Assembly: GCA_026686845.1 (NCBI GenBank)
Contig: JAIVEN010000015.1
Location: 21,743,501 to 21,807,500, forward strand
Direction of reading: 5' to 3'
Source of the DNA: Adenanthera pavonina
Lineage: Eukaryota > Streptophyta > Magnoliopsida > Fabales > Fabaceae
Length of the DNA stretch: 64,000 bases
Below, piece by piece: positions 43,821 through 57,647 of this stretch. The notes under the pieces were generated by a model. The model saw nothing but the letters and a program-made list of their open reading frames with translations. It made no database searches and was not told where the DNA came from. Made by a program: the position numbers and the translations under genes. Position 1 is the stretch's first letter. Every line of letters starts with the position of its first letter.

Positions 43821-46800
43821 AAGGTTAGAGGGTCTAAATAATTTTTCTCATACTTATTTTAATAAGGAATCTATGAATTTTCTTTTATTGCGTCTTTGGA
43901 AAGAACTTGAAGAGATTTTGATCCAGGAGGATCTTAGTTGGGCACAAAAAGCCAAATGTGACTGGTACTTGATGGGAGAAAGAAGCACTAAAAACTTTCA
44001 TGTAAGAGTTAATGCTAGAAGAAAGAGGGATAAAATTGTAGCTTTTCATAATGATCAGGGAGAATGGATATTTGATCAGGAGGAAATTCGAAGGATGGCG
44101 TTGATGTTTTATGAGACAATGTTTTGAGATGAAGGAGGAGACATGATGTCGAGGACCCCGAGGATTTCTTTCCCAAGTATTGATTCAAATACTTTAGAGA
44201 ATATGGGTGGAGTTGCTTCTAGGGAGGAAATACGTCAAGCAATTTTTAATATGGGTGCTCTAAAATCACCGGGCCTAGATGGTTCCAATGCTTTATTTTA
44301 TCAAAGTCAGTGGCAACATGTAGGTGATTCTGTAATTGCTTTTGTTCAAGAGGCTTTCAGGAATCCTGCGATCATAAAAAAGATCAATAGTACTTTTATT
44401 GTGCTTATCCCGAAAAAGAATCATCCTAAAAATATTAAAAATTTTCGACCCATTAGCCTATGTAATGTTATTTACAAGGCCATTACAAAAGTTGTCGCCA
44501 ACAAAATTAAAGGTATACTTCCTTCTATAATTTCTCTTAATCAATGCAACTTTGTTCCTGGTAGATTGGGATATGATAATATTATTATTGCTCAAGAAGT
44601 TATTCACTCTATGAGAATTATGAAGGGAAGGAAGGGCTTTATGACTATCAAGATTGATCTGGAAAAAGCTTATGATAGACTCTGGTGGGATTTCATTATG
44701 CAATGCTTACAGTAAGGGTGTTCAAGGGTGTGGTTTGGTTCGGTTTTGGGTAAAACCCGAACCAAACCAAACCAATCGGTTTGCCTATTCTTTGAACCTT
44801 GTCGGTTTAAATTTTAATCGGTTTGGTTCGGTTTTTTAATCAGTTTGGTTCGGTTTGGTTTAGGTTTGGTTCATGTTTTTCGAATTTTTTTTAAATAGCA
44901 TCATTTTTCAAAAATTAAATTAAATAGGTTACATATATATATATATTTTTAACACAAATTAAATCTAAATAATTTATTAACCAATATACTTTATAAATAT
45001 TACAAAAGTGAAATAAAATAGGTGTGATTATGAGTAATTGGGTAAATTTATATGTTATAATTTATTATAATATAGTTATCAGGTGTGGTTCGGTTTGGTT
45101 CAGGTCTCATTGCACTAAAACCGAACCAAACCAAACCGAGTCGGTTTCAAAAAGAAAAAAACCGAATATACCTCATTTCAATTCGGTTTGGATCGGTTTT
45201 TGTCGGTTTGGTTTGGTTCGGTTCGGTCTGGTCGGTTTTGTTTGGTTTTGAACACCCTTAGCTTACAGGAAATAAATTTACCTCCATCCCTGATGAGGAT
45301 GATTCGTCATTACATCTCTTCTCCGGTTATACAGATTCTGGGAAGGGAGTAGGACACAAGAATTTACTCCTTCTAGGGGTATTAGGCAAGGCGACCCTAT
45401 TTCCCCTTATCTTTTGTTATTTGTGTTGAGAAATTGGCCCATCTTATTCAAGAGGAGATTGAACTGGGGAACTGGAGACCCATACATCTCACCAAGGAAT
45501 GGCCTCTGCTCTCTCATCTTTTCTTTGTAAATGATCTTATTTTATTTGCAGAGGCTTCTTTGAAGCAGGTTGAAGTTATTAAGAGATGCTTGGAAACTTT
45601 TTCCAAGATGTCAGGAGGAAAGGTTAGTCAAAACAAAACTAGGGTTTTCTTTTCTAATAATGTGCATCATTCTCGGGCAAGTCAACTTAGTGAGCTACTT
45701 GGATTTGGAAGTACACCGGATCTCGGTAAATATTTGATGGTTCCATTGCATCATGATAGAGTGAAGAAAGATACTTATCAATATGTGGTGGATAAAATTA
45801 AAAACCGCTTGAGTTCATGGAAGGTTAATTCTATTGCGATGGCAGGATGGCACACTTTGATCTCTTCTGTTGTTCAATCTATACCTCTATATCCCATGCA
45901 GACTTGTAATCTTCCTCAAGCTACTTGTGATCAAATTGATAAGAGAGCTAGAGGTGTTCTTCGGGGTTCTTCTGATGAGAAGAAGAGAATTCATCTTGTT
46001 CATTGGGATGAGGTGTGTAAAGAGAAAAAGAGAGGTGGCATGGGTATAAGGCATGCTAGACTTCAAAATAAAGCTTTTATGATGAAAGCTGGTTGGGGTT
46101 TAATCAAACATAAATATGCTCTCGAGGCTCGAGTCATTAGAAGCAAGTATCATTGTGACAATGATTTATACCCAACATTGATCAGGATAGATCTGACTCG
46201 TAGTTTTGGCAGGGAATCAAAAGGAGTTAGAATAAGGTTATTGAAGGAGTTGAAAAAATTATTAGGGAAGATTGCGTTATTAAAGTAAGGTGGAAACCTG
46301 AGAAGCATGGGGAGTTTTCACTAAAATTTGCATATAATATGCTTAGTCCTATTGGATATATTCATCTTGTATAGAGCAAGGTGTGGAAGTTGAGATTACC
46401 TCAATGGTGTATGACCTTTTGTTGGCTTGCCATGCAGGATAAACTATTAACGAATGAGGATAGAAGAAGACGAGAACTTGGGATACGGGTCCTCATGCTT
46501 GGTGCAATTTTAATACTGAGGATGCTGTACATGTATTAAGAGATTGTGGTGAGGTAAGAAATCTCTGGTTATCTCTCATTAAAGGAAGCATTATACCCAG
46601 ATTTTTTAACTGTAATATCTAGGAGTGGTACTGTCTTAATCTTACATCTAATGTGAGTATGGTAGAGAAGAAATGGCCTGAACTCTTTACAACTATTTGT
46701 TGGTTGATCTGGAAGAGAAGGAATGATAAAGTTTTTGAGCATAAAGAGTCTAGCATGAAGGAGGTTATCATCAAAGCTAAAGCCTTTGTGAATAGCTTTA

Positions 46801-47362
46801 ATGATGCATGTATGAGATTAAAGCAGGTCGCAATTCGAGAGTGGGGAAGGAGGATGGTAGACCTAGTGAAGTATCGAAAGACTAGGTTATGGTTTGTGTA
46901 GATGGGCATTTTCTCATTCTACAAGGATTGCAGGTTGTGCGGGCTTTATCAAGGACGGGCATGGACATGGTCTAGAAGCTTTCATGCTTCGTCTTCATGA
47001 TGGAGATCCCAGTATGTCCGAGCTTTGGGCGTGTCTCCTTGGTCTTCGATGAGCTTGGGATTGTGGACACAGACAGGTTTATCTAAGAAGCGATTGTTTA
47101 GAAGCAGTGGCGCTGATTAAAGGAGGGAATATAGAATCGCATGAGAACTGCAACTTGATTCTTGAATGTCAGGGAATGTTGCAACATGACTGGTTGGTGG
47201 ATGTTGGGTTCATCAGATGTGAGGATACCTCAGTTGCAAATCGCCTGGTGAAGAAAGCTCTAGACAGGCTTGTGGGATTGCATTTTATTCTCCCTGAGGA
47301 TTTTAGTTCTTTTATAGGCAACTAAGTAGTGTAGCTGTACTATTTTCTCTTTGCATAAAAAA
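43821..47362 (+). mobile_element. 5'-truncated, decayed L1-type LINE
   Basis: The insert starts inside ORF2, before the reverse transcriptase, and ends with CATAAAAAAAT. ATATGACTTTGA (43809-43820) and ATATGATTTTGA (47363-47374) form a 12-bp target duplication with one mismatch. Pieces in order: a WKELEEILIQEDLSWAQKAK linker with CDWYLMGERSTKNFH; RT blocks NFRPISLCNVIYKAITK, MTIKIDLEKAYDRLWWDFI and RQGDPISPYLF; an active-site box changed to FVNDLILFAEA from the usual FADD; a WKRRNDKVFEH region; and an RNase H-like tail ending GLHFILPEDFSSFIGN at 47325. Stops and frame changes (for example TGA at 44125) break it, so it is dead. The endonuclease part is absent. Confidence 0.9.
44713..45260. mobile_element. 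hAT-type MITE inside the LINE
   Basis: A perfect 8-bp target duplication GCTTACAG flanks the element (44705-44712 and 45261-45268). The ends are inverted: TAAGGGTGTTCAA on both when read inward. Both arms carry many GGTTCGGTTTGG-type motifs or their complement (AACCAAACCGAACC), with an AT-rich middle. Removing the 548 bp joins the LINE frame ...MQCLQ to EINLPPSLMRM, confirming the insertion. No transposase is present. Confidence 0.92.
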
Positions 47363-47374
47363 ATATGATTTTGA

Positions 47375-47927
47375 CATGTGTCACGTCTCATGTTTGTGTA
47401 TGAAGCCGTTTTTTTTTTCATATGATAAAACTATATATATTTATTGGATATTATAAATAATAATTCAAAAAAAATTTTAGCACTAAGATATTCTCATCCA
47501 AAGATTAATCTATTTAAGCCATGGTTTTCCTTCTTTTAACAAGTTTTTTACGTGCACATAACCAAGATCAAACTAGAATCTTATTAATTAATAATAAGTT
47601 AAAAGTTTAAAATAGTGCATGATAATCTAAACTCAATTACATAGTAAAAAAATTTAAAAAAATAAAAAAAGTATCGGAAGCTGAAAAAGAAACCATAGAT
47701 TTTAGATTTTTTTTGTGTGTAACGATTTTAGATTTTATATAGATATGAGAATTTATTTGTGAGCTCTGAGCAAGTGAGCAGCAATTCCCTATCATGTTCA
47801 ATATTCAGTGACATGACGTTTGAATGTTTGATGTGCAAAGAGCTTCAAAATGTGAAAATTATCAAACTACCAAATAAGAGTTGGTGCTGAGCAGAGAACA
47901 GAACAAGCGTGAGCCGAGTCGTAGGAG
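47375..47927. other. Intergenic DNA upstream of the SET-MYND gene
   Basis: AT-rich, with no exon seen. The last 150 bp are less AT-rich and should hold the promoter and leader of the downstream gene; no convincing TATA box was picked. Confidence 0.5.
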
Positions 47928-50900
47928 ATGGAGACTCTGAAAGCTGCAATCCCAGAGAGCCTGAAGCGAATGATTGGGGAGAGCACTACGGATGATCTTC
48001 CGACCACATGTTCTTCTCTTCACCACTTCTTTCTTCATTTCGAGCCCTTTCACCAAGTATGCGACACGCTACACCTCTCTCAACTATTCATTTCATGCTT
48101 TGAGTTGATGAATATTGAGTCTTCATTCAAGTAATTGACCAAATCAATTTCAAAATTCTGTTGTTAGATGGTGAGTGACTTGGCAGACCCAAAACATGCT
48201 TTATGTGGTAAGAGTAAGGCCGCTGCTTTGGAATCCAAGCAGCTTGGGAATCAATACTTCTTGAAAGGAGATTATATGAAGGCTTTGAATTGCTATACGA
48301 AGGTTCTTTCTTCAACTATTTTCTCAATTTGTTGTCTGTTAATAGTTATGGATTCAAATCGAGGTAATCGTAGATAGTAATTACTCTGCATGTTATGCCT
48401 CTTAGGCCACAAGGAGCTGCAGTAGTATTGCAGAAGCCGGGCTGAGAAAATTTCATTTTATTCTAGATCATGAAAATGGATGAAGTAGACCTAAGAGTTC
48501 ATGTGATTTTGGTTATTATTTTTTTCATCCCATGCTTGGTAGTTGGTAGCATAGAGTAGTAGAGTTGGACTTGGAAGTGGCGTTTGCCAGCGGAAATGAA
48601 AGGCCGTAGGAATGGAGGCTTCTGATACTCATCTATCTCTTTTCACTAGTTGCGATTAAAGGAGTTATGTTTGGCAAGGTTTTCGCATTCCTCTCTAGGG
48701 AAGATATTCAGAAGCTAAAGGAAAAGATACTTTACTCCTATAAGCTATTTTTTCCAAACTGAGACTTTTTTTTTTATGTGAACTATAAATATAACAAAGT
48801 AAAACATCATTTAATTGAAATAGTGCATTGTTCGATTTTCATTTTCTAATTTCATTTCGTCTTTGAATTAAGAAAATTGATATAAAGAATAGATAATAAT
48901 AAACTCACCTTTACCTTGTTCTCTCGGTAAGTAGGTTTGGACTTTGAATATGTAATCACAAATATATCTATAACTGTTTCCTACTTACTATCATACTTTT
49001 CGAAAATGTGGTATAGGCATTGCGTATGGCTCCTTTGGAGGCTTTTGACCTGGAGAAGAATCTGGTTGCAATATTATATATTAATCGAGCTACTGTATTA
49101 CATGTAAGGTTGATTTTGATGTCAATTATGAAAACCCACACCCACAGGCTTGATTTGAAATGGTGACCTTGCTATTGCTGTTGAGCATGTTTCCTGCAGA
49201 AAATGAATCTTTCAATCGAGTGTTTGCAAGACTGTACTCGAGCCCTTCAGATTTGTCCAAGCTATGCAAAGGTGAATATTACTATAATAAGAACCTAAAA
49301 CTGTTCTCCTACTACTTAATTTAGATTTATACTGTTAAGGAATGGTTACTAAACTGCGCAGGCAATAGATGCTTCTAGATTTAATTATTATATGATTAAT
49401 CAAAAAAATTCCAAAGTTCTCTTCCTCTGTCCTTGTCATGGAAGTACAGATATTGTGAGTTTGATGCCCTGAAGTTAGGGATATGTTAACACGTTTTTTC
49501 CCTCATCCTGAAGAATCTCTATTGCCCATAAATTATTAGGAATTTGTGCTCTAATGATTGTGTGCAGGTGGCTGTAGTATATATCTGCAGATATGAATGC
49601 TAGGTTCTACTTTTCTTTAATAATTTCTTATCCCTGTCTCAGGCATGGTACTGGAGAGGTAAGGCGAATGTTTCATTGGGAAAATATAAAGATGCAACCT
49701 ATGATCTAAATGTGGCTAAGAGCATGGAATCATCATTGAGTGGAAAGAAACAAATAGAAAGTGAACTAAAAAATGTATTATACCATTGTGAGAGGACAAG
49801 TTCAGTAGTTCAGAATGAGAAGAATAGCTTGGATACAGCAGGTGAGAAGCTTTTCTTCTTAAGTAGATGACTCCAGCAATCAGCTGGTTAGCCAGAATTT
49901 AGCTGAGTTCAGTTCTTTGTTCATTGTTAATTTATCGTCATACCTGATTCAGTTTCTATATTATCCTGAGGTCTGATGATTATGTCCAGACTTTGCACTT
50001 TTATCTGTCCCTACTGTTGTTTTACATCAGGTGGGCTTTATTCAAATTTATTTCTAGGCCATAGGCAATATCCTTGAATATAATAATGAATTTACCCATT
50101 TGATCATTCTCTTTTTGAATAACTAAAACTGATGTTGATCCTTTTTCGCAGGTGAGATGCCCCAAATAAAGCAACAGTTGGTCACCACGCCTGATAAAGG
50201 ACGGGGTGTGGCATCTTCATGTGACATTTCACCAGCTTCTTTAGTTCATCGTGAAGAACCTTATGCCATGGTAAGGGGAAAAAAACTTTTGTATCATGAA
50301 CTATCATTTTATTTTAGCATGATTTTTTACTTTTTAGCAATCTTCTTGGCTTCATTCTGCTTAGTGATGCACTATTAAATATTGAAGAAAACAAGACTAT
50401 AATATGCACATGCACATACACAAGCTGCTTTCGAGAGAATTGGATAATCCATGTCATATTTGAACCTTAGTTAAAGGCAAGACTATAATACACACTCCAT
50501 TCTTTTGCACTCCCAATGCAGATTTCAATAAACGGATGACCCAAATTCTGTATCTATGTACTAAAGGCAAGTGAGTTCTGAATATCTATATCACAAGAAG
50601 TTGATACTGGGTCAAGTAATTACATGATTTTTGCTATCGCTCATTTTTAAATAGGAATCCTGCAATATTCCTTGGGTCAAGGCATGAATATTTTAACCGT
50701 ATTTGTATTCTCTGAAGACTACAAATGTAGTTCTCTTGTAAAGTTGTCTTTAATTAATTTTATTTATCAATATTTTCAGATAATATTAAAGCAATGCCGA
50801 GAAACACATTGCCATTACTGCTTGAATGACCTACCTGCTGATACAGTTCCTTGTAGATCATGTTCAATACCATTATATTGTTCCCAGCAGTGCCAGATAC

Positions 50901-53900
50901 AGGCAGGTGGACAGAAGTTCAAGATTAATCCAGAAGACCATGGCATTCTCAAAAGTCTACCCATTGATCTTGGGTCATATGCTGCAGCAATTATATTAGG
51001 CAATTATTCTAAACATGAGATTGAGGATATTCCTGAACATAAACATGAATGCCAAGGTGTTCATTGGTCTGCAGTATTACCCTCTGAGATTGTTTTAGCT
51101 GGCCGATTGCTAGCAAAGTTTTTGCAGAAAAGTGCATGCGAAGATATTACATACTTCGTGAAAAGCCTGGTAAAACGTATAACTATAAATAAATTATAGT
51201 ATACATACTTCTTTTGCAATGTAGATTGTATTAATGGTATTTGAATATGACTGCCTGGATGCTTATGGCCTCTTTCTTTCTTGTGCAGGAACTTTCTCAT
51301 TGTTATACACAATTGCCACCTGATAGCAAATTGGATTTACATATTTATGCGATTGTATTGCTATATTGTCTGGAACACTCTTGTGGTGCTAGGTTTTCCA
51401 TAGATGGAATCACCATGTCACAGGTTGCATTTACACTCCTGTCTCCCTTCCTCTCTTTCTTTTTCTACATAAATAGTCACAGGCACTACCATTTCGTGTC
51501 TGGCACTGTATTGTGATCATCTGTATAGGTTAATGTATCTTATTCATGATTTATTTTTAATCACCTACAGACTACTGCCTGATTTGCTACATTTCTCAAA
51601 TTTATGGAGTCTCAGAGGAAGTTTAGTGGTTCTTTGTCAAACTCCAAATTCTAGATGTACAAGTCTAGTAGAGTTAGTTTTACAATCTGATGTGTTTGGT
51701 ATTTATTCAAATTTGAAAAACCATTTTTATTTAATCATTATATAAGTTACGTCTGTTAAAAAAGTAGATAAAGTTGGTTTATGTTTGAATCATTAAGATA
51801 ATTAAGATAAATTAGTAGTAACCCTCGTCTTCTTTTGTCAATGCAGGTTGTCATAATTTTTTCTCAAATCAAAGTGAATTGCATGACTGTTGTTCGTATA
51901 AGATCTATAGATGCTCATGGACTGCAAGACCAGTTTGGAGAATCTCTAGCCAATGCATATTTAACGAGTAATGTTGAACAGGTATATGCTTTGCTAAGTT
52001 GAACTTCAATGTTTTATTTTTCCCCCCTTCTTTTGTCTGCTTTTATACATTTTGTCTTGCAATTTACTTGTCTCACTCATTGTAATGTTGATGATCGAAT
52101 TGCACGTCAACTTTGTTGTGAGACAATTAAAATATGGCGATTCTGAGTCATACATCTCCTGTTGTTTCACAGGTCAGAGTGGGTAAGGCTATTTACAAAG
52201 ATGGGAGCTTGTTCAATCATTCTTGCCAACCAAATATTCATGCTTACTTCCTTTCACGTACTCTGTGTGTACGAACAACAGAAGCTGTAGCTGCTGGGTG
52301 TCAGCTGGAATTATCCTATGGTCCACAGGTACAATTCTGGTAATTAAAATCTGTCTTTCATTTGATGGTCTGTCTTTTGGCTCAAATTCCTTTGAATCTT
52401 GTCTATGCTGATTGAATCTGGAGTAACTGTGGTGGCTTGAAGCATACCTACCCTGTAACATTAGATTTTTTTTTTTTTTAAAAAGAACCCAGTAACATTA
52501 GTTAGACATAAGAAAAGAAAAAGTAAAAAAGGATACAAAAAATGGTTTTGTCAATCTAAGGTTTGCTGTACAAGTACCTTATGCAGTTGTTCAGTTTAGA
52601 GTTCTTTTTTGCAGGTTGGGCTGTGTGATCGTAAAGTTCGCCATACCTTTCTCAAAGATGAGTACTCATTTGAATGTCATTGTAGTGCTTGTTCAGAATT
52701 CAATCTATCTGACATTGTCCTTAGTGCTTTTCGCTGTGTCAATTTAAGTTGTTCTGGCGCAGTCTTGGACAGCAGAGTAGTGGACTGGGAAAAGCAGAAA
52801 ATCATGCACTTCTCTGGTGCTGACAAAGTAAGCCATTTTGTTGTAAATACTATGTTTTCTGAATAATAAGGAACAAATCACTTTCCAGATTCTCTCTGAA
52901 GTTGGATCTTTATACATATATTTCTTTCTTTTTTCCTTTTTTTTCTTTTTTTTACTTTTTTTGGTTTTTGTGTTGGGGGTTGGGGGGGGGGGGTTGGTGG
53001 TGGTTGGACATGGTAGACAAAGAAATTGATGTCCTTGCCTTGGCCATCCTTTCAGGTCGACAAGAACGATGACATTTATAAAATTTGTCTTCGTTTATTC
53101 AACCAGAATGATGGCTACATTCATACTCATCCTGGATACTGTCTGAGATGTGGTTCTTACCGTGATTTAGAGTCCTCATGCACTGCAATTGATAAAGCTT
53201 GGATATGCATCAAAAGGTATGCACCGTTCACTCTGGTTCCCAAGTCCCGGATGTGCTTCTTTCCTTCTTCGCCTGAAATATAAAATAGAGCCCAAGTTCA
53301 AGCTTGGCTGGATGCTCTAACTATTAATTCAAAATAAAACCATGGATTAGAAACTTGCTCACTGTTAACACACTTACCAAATATATGTGCATTTTTTTCA
53401 TCTTCATATACTGGATTTTGACAGATTGCAGGATGCTATAATATCGAAAGAAATTTCAAATACTACTATATCAGATGCACTGAAATCTCTTCATTTGCTG
53501 AGGTCATATTTGCATTCATACAACAAGCGTATTGCGGAGGTAAGTCAACTCTATGCATTCAACCTCCATTTTGAGTGATAAAATTTAGATAAACTGATAA
53601 AGTACCTCTAATCTAATGAAGGTTATAAACTGAGGTGGATGAACAAGTTTTTATGTTTGTCATTTGGTATTTTGAAATTCATTTAATTGTACATGACATC
53701 ATGATGCATGCAGGCAGAGGACAGCCTTGCTCAGGCCTTCTGTACGGTGGGAGAATTACAATTAGCAATGGACCATTGTAAAGCATCTTTGCTGGTAAAA
53801 TTTATTAATTGCTGCTATCTTGCAGGTTGACTTGTTTTTGTCGTTTGTTTTGGTTGGGTAATATCTTGTGTCAGCTAGCATTTATCAGGTCCCGTTGCCA

Positions 53901-54550
53901 ATGGTTGAGTTTAAATAATTGTCACTGAAATTTGGAATTCAGTTCCCATATGAAAGTATTTGTGAGTTGGACATGTTTTCGGCAGATTACTTTCTTGATA
54001 TCTGTCCTCTTTGCTGTGGATACCGTTTCTGGTGGTTGACCTCAAATTTCATCCTTTGACCCTTTTTAATCAAAGGACAATTATATATATGCTACTCTAT
54101 CAGTTCGGCTGAGTGTTGAACTCAACTGGACCTGCAGGATGGATAATTTCACTTGTTGATTTTGTATTGTTGGTTTCGGGTTCAGTTTTTGAGGAATTTT
54201 TTCTGATTCACGTTTCAGTCCAACATCATGTTAAACTATGTTAAGATATCATTTTGTAATTTGAGTCTTAGGAACTTGGTTGGTCTTGGTGATGAATAAA
54301 TCAATCTTTCCATTGCTAAACCTGATGCAATTATGTGTGGCAGATTCTGGAAAAGCTATACGATCCTGATGATATTGTCATTGCTTTTGAGCTTGTGAAG
54401 CTTTGTTCCATTCAAATTTCCATGGGTGATAAAACTGCTCCGGAAAGCATAAGCCGTATATGTGATATCTTCTCACGTTATTATGGACCTCGTGCACATT
54501 TGGTATTCCCATATCTTCAGTACCTTCAAAAGAAACTGAGAATGTATTAA
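47928..54550 (+). CDS. TPR, MYND and SET domain protein (SMYD4-like lysine methyltransferase)
   Basis: Fifteen exons: 47928-48056, 48168-48302, 49017-49103, 49200-49271, 49643-49841, 50152-50270, 50780-51169, 51289-51423, 51847-51981, 52173-52328, 52615-52827, 53056-53216, 53425-53539, 53714-53794 and 54344-54550. All are GT-AG and in frame, giving about 777 residues. N-terminal TPR repeats (about residues 55-200, such as KQLGNQYFLKGDYMKALNCY and AWYWRGKANVSLGKYKDATY) are followed by the first SET segment (DKGRGVASS, LVHREEPYAM). A MYND zinc finger comes next (about 256-310: CHYCLNDLPADTVPCRSC, LYCSQQCQ). The SET core has GSLFNHSCQPNI (about 480-489) and ELSYGP, with a post-SET Cys cluster ECHCSAC (about 540). 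Split-SET proteins of this type methylate protein lysines using S-adenosylmethionine; the plant substrate is unknown. The start is the first ATG after the leader. The catalytic NHS and Cys motifs are intact, so it looks functional. Confidence 0.9.
52982..52993 (+). repeat. G-rich run in an intron of the SET-MYND gene
   Basis: Twelve G residues preceded by TTGGGGGTTGGGGG-like text (TGTTGGGGGTTGGGG). It could form a G-quadruplex and may be unreliable in length. Confidence 0.8.
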
Positions 54551-55186
54551 TGAAGGCCTGAGGGACTTAAGAAAAGCTTTTCCGGCAAAGTGAGCACTAA
54601 AATGTGAGGTACTACAATCTTAAACCAACGCTGTGGAGCCACACACACACACACGAAAAAAGGAAAAAAGCTAACGCTGTCATTTTCTTTCTGTTGATGT
54701 TGCATCATCGTAATTGTTGACTTTGAATTCAGACTTGTGTGCTGTAACTTTGTCAGTGAGAGTTTAACAGTGAAAAATTCAATAACCTGTTCGGGTAAGT
54801 TACTAATTTGAACAAATAACTACTTAATGAACGAGCGTCTCTATTAATTTAGTATGCTATTACTTTTATAAAACCTTTCTGGTGTGTAGTGCTTGCTGGC
54901 TGAGTTCAACGAAATGGAGATTCTGCATGCGAATGTTCGAAGAGAGCAGATGTGGTGATCTTCAGAGCATCCTTTTTTCTTCTGGGTGCCACTTGTCTTC
55001 ACATTGAGCCGTTTCACGAAGGGGAGAGTTTATGATGCAATTTTGCTCTGTTGCACGCAACCATATATGATGGTTTCACCAGATCTTATCCAACTTCTTT
55101 TTTCTTTTTTCTGAAAGATCTTATCTAAATTCAATTCAATGGCCAGAGATTATATTTGATCAGATCTATTATCACAGGAGAGCTAC

Positions 55187-55218
<32 letters not shown>

Positions 55219-57083
55219 GAAAGAGCACTTTCTTTTTATATTATAAGGTATACTCTTTCATCAGTTATAAACAGTATAATTTATCCTAAATTACATATAA
55301 CACAAAAGGCCCACTTCTAGATTGTATTATAACATTATTCAATATAGCACATTTGTATGCAATGGATTTTGTTTCGAGTAAACATGTCCTTTCAGGAGCA
55401 GGGTGGTTGAAAATTTTTTTTGTTGATTTCAACACCAATTGATCCCAAAAATTACTCTACTTTTAAGCTAAAGCTCATTTAGGGATAGGGTTGTTCTAAA
55501 TTGAACAAGATCAATCCTGAAAAATCGTTTAAATAAATTAAAGACGTAAATCAACATGATACTACTTGGAATTCAGTTAAAACAAGCTGAACAGTTAAAT
55601 TTGTTCACAAGTTCTTACATAGGCTGGTCAATTGACAAAAATAAACAAATCCAAATTAGTGATTACACAGTAATCGTGGGGCCCGACTCCCAATAGTATG
55701 GGATATACTGAAATCTGAGCTTCTACAAAGAAGAAAATATATCACGGGAAAAAAATAAAAAAATAAAGAAGAAAATAATGGTAAAATGTGAAGGGAATAG
55801 GTATGATTATAAGGATAACGACTCTATAAAAGATCAGTTCGGTTATCTACCATCATAGATTATTATGAAGCAATGGTCCATTCCCCATATGTTGTATCAA
55901 TATCAATCTGGACGCAGAAAATTGGAAAATGATTCCGGATCTATGCAGGCGTTGATGCAATTGGCAGAAGGAATAGGAAAAATTTTATGGTAAACCAAAC
56001 CTGCCATGAACAGGTCTCGGGATGATGGATAACAAATTCAGTGATCTTTATCTTTTTAGCACTCCACAGCAGCAGGGTTAATAAAACCCAGCCTCAGGGT
56101 TTACTTCTCGTTAAAAGCTGAAAGAGAAAAGAATGACCCTGACGTTGAAAAACAAACTCACAAGAAAACACAGGAATGAATTAAGGCGCAACACTAATGA
56201 GATGAGTAAGTATAAAAGTCCATCGCATACAGGAGCAGTATTTTCACTCTCTTGATCACTCATGGAGTGAAGACTAACCCTTTGCATTTAAACTATAGCT
56301 CCTGAATCACGACCTACTTCATCCTGTTTGAACCATTGCCATCAAATTTTCCTTGATTTGATTCTCCTGCATAGCAGATATCTAAAGTTGATTGAAAAAA
56401 AAGAAAAGATCTGGCAAGAAGACTAGTCCATCTGAAAAGCAATGTCTACAAGCTTTCAATTAGTCAAGAGCATCAATAAGACTGCATGAAGAAATTAACC
56501 AAAATAATATACTAATAGCTTTATCTGTTCTGAGCTTCAAGCCACTATTAAATTCTTGGTAATCAAGGACGCCATGAACTTTTCTTAAATTTGACCAAGA
56601 CATGCCGTCCCATACAACTAAATACTTTCAGCTATAATTAAGCATTAAACAAAGAAGCGGAACACATTTAGATGGACCTATATGTTGAAAGTCACTCTAA
56701 AAACGGTTTTATTTAATCTCTAACGAAGGGCCAAAGTGAAACTTTGCAATCCCTCGGAATTAGGTTACAAACTCTGTCCATTACACAAACAGAAATGAGT
56801 TTTTCATTCCACCAGAGTAATTTCATTGCAGTTACAAAACTCGAAAAACTTTGTGAGATGAAAAACAAAACAACCAAGAAATATACGTATAAAAGAAGGA
56901 GTGTCATAAAATACTCATTACACAGCAGCAACTGCCGTCCTGGAATTAAAAAAAAAAAATGATGAAGTTTTGAAACCATACCAGCTCATCCACAATTTGA
57001 AGAGGCGACAGACTGTTAAACGACCAGAGATAAATAAAAAGTTTTATGGACATAAAATGTATTTCATCAAAATAGCAATAAGA
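54551..57083. other. Intergenic DNA and possible downstream part of a minus-strand gene
   Basis: After the SET-MYND stop come its 3' UTR, a (CA)n run near 54642-54652 and a (TA)n run near 55187-55217. On the minus strand, 57011-56981 (CTGTCGCCTCTTCAAATTGT then GGATGAGCTG|GTATGG) and about 56378-56320 (after CTGCTATGCAG) look like possible exons of the gene that starts at 58414. I could not join them in a convincing frame. Confidence 0.35.
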
Positions 57084-57647
57084 TCGATCTGTGTAGAAGA
57101 TGGGATAACACTGGACTCAGAATTTCCTTCCCACACAGCCCCTGAAAATGTTAATAATACTGTGCATCCGGATGGAATGAGCTTATATGCAGGTATCTTT
57201 GGGGACAAACGATCTGTGTGGAAGTTGGGATATAGTGGCTGCTGTGGTTTATGCCCCCCTACCATGGCACAAATTATAGGTGTTGGCAGAGATCTTGAGG
57301 TAGCATGGAGCAGAAGATGGGATAAGATTCAGATTCATACTGATAATGCTGAGGTCTATAAACTCCTTGATAGACAGGATTTGGATGAGCATCCTTACAT
57401 GGACGTGATTAGTTATGTCAGGGGCTTATTCGTTAAGAACTGGAATATCTCCATAGTTTTTGATGTTAGGGATAACAATGTTAGATCTCACAATTTAGTT
57501 AGATATAGCCAAGATAAGCATATGGATTTTTGTACCTCTAATCATCCTCCACCTTGTAACATGTAAGGAGGAGGAGGATGATAGGTTGCCGTTTTTTGGT
57601 GTAAATGCTTTTGCCTTTTAATGAAACGTTCTTCATTAAAAAAAATC
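57084..57647 (+). mobile_element. LINE 3'-end fragment (RNase H region)
   Basis: GCAATAAGA flanks the insert (57075-57083 and 57648-57656). It ends with an A-run after ACGTTCTTCATT. The open stretch to 57566 resembles the RNase H-like tail of plant L1 elements (VHPDGMS; MAQIIGVGRDLEVAWSRRWD then KIQIHTDNAEVYKLL), so this is a 5'-truncated insertion. It lies antisense in what appears to be the second intron of the small minus-strand gene. It is not a host gene. Confidence 0.75.

Noticed and set aside
56018..56130. Possible C/D-box snoRNA (GATGATGG ... CTGA with TCTC/GAGA ends)
   Set aside because: Box C is imperfect, the terminal stem is only four pairs, and no D'/C' pair or guide match could be supported.
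56970..57566. 198-codon plus-strand frame as a host gene
   Set aside because: It lies almost wholly in a LINE 3' fragment with target duplications; the first codons are flanking intron sequence.
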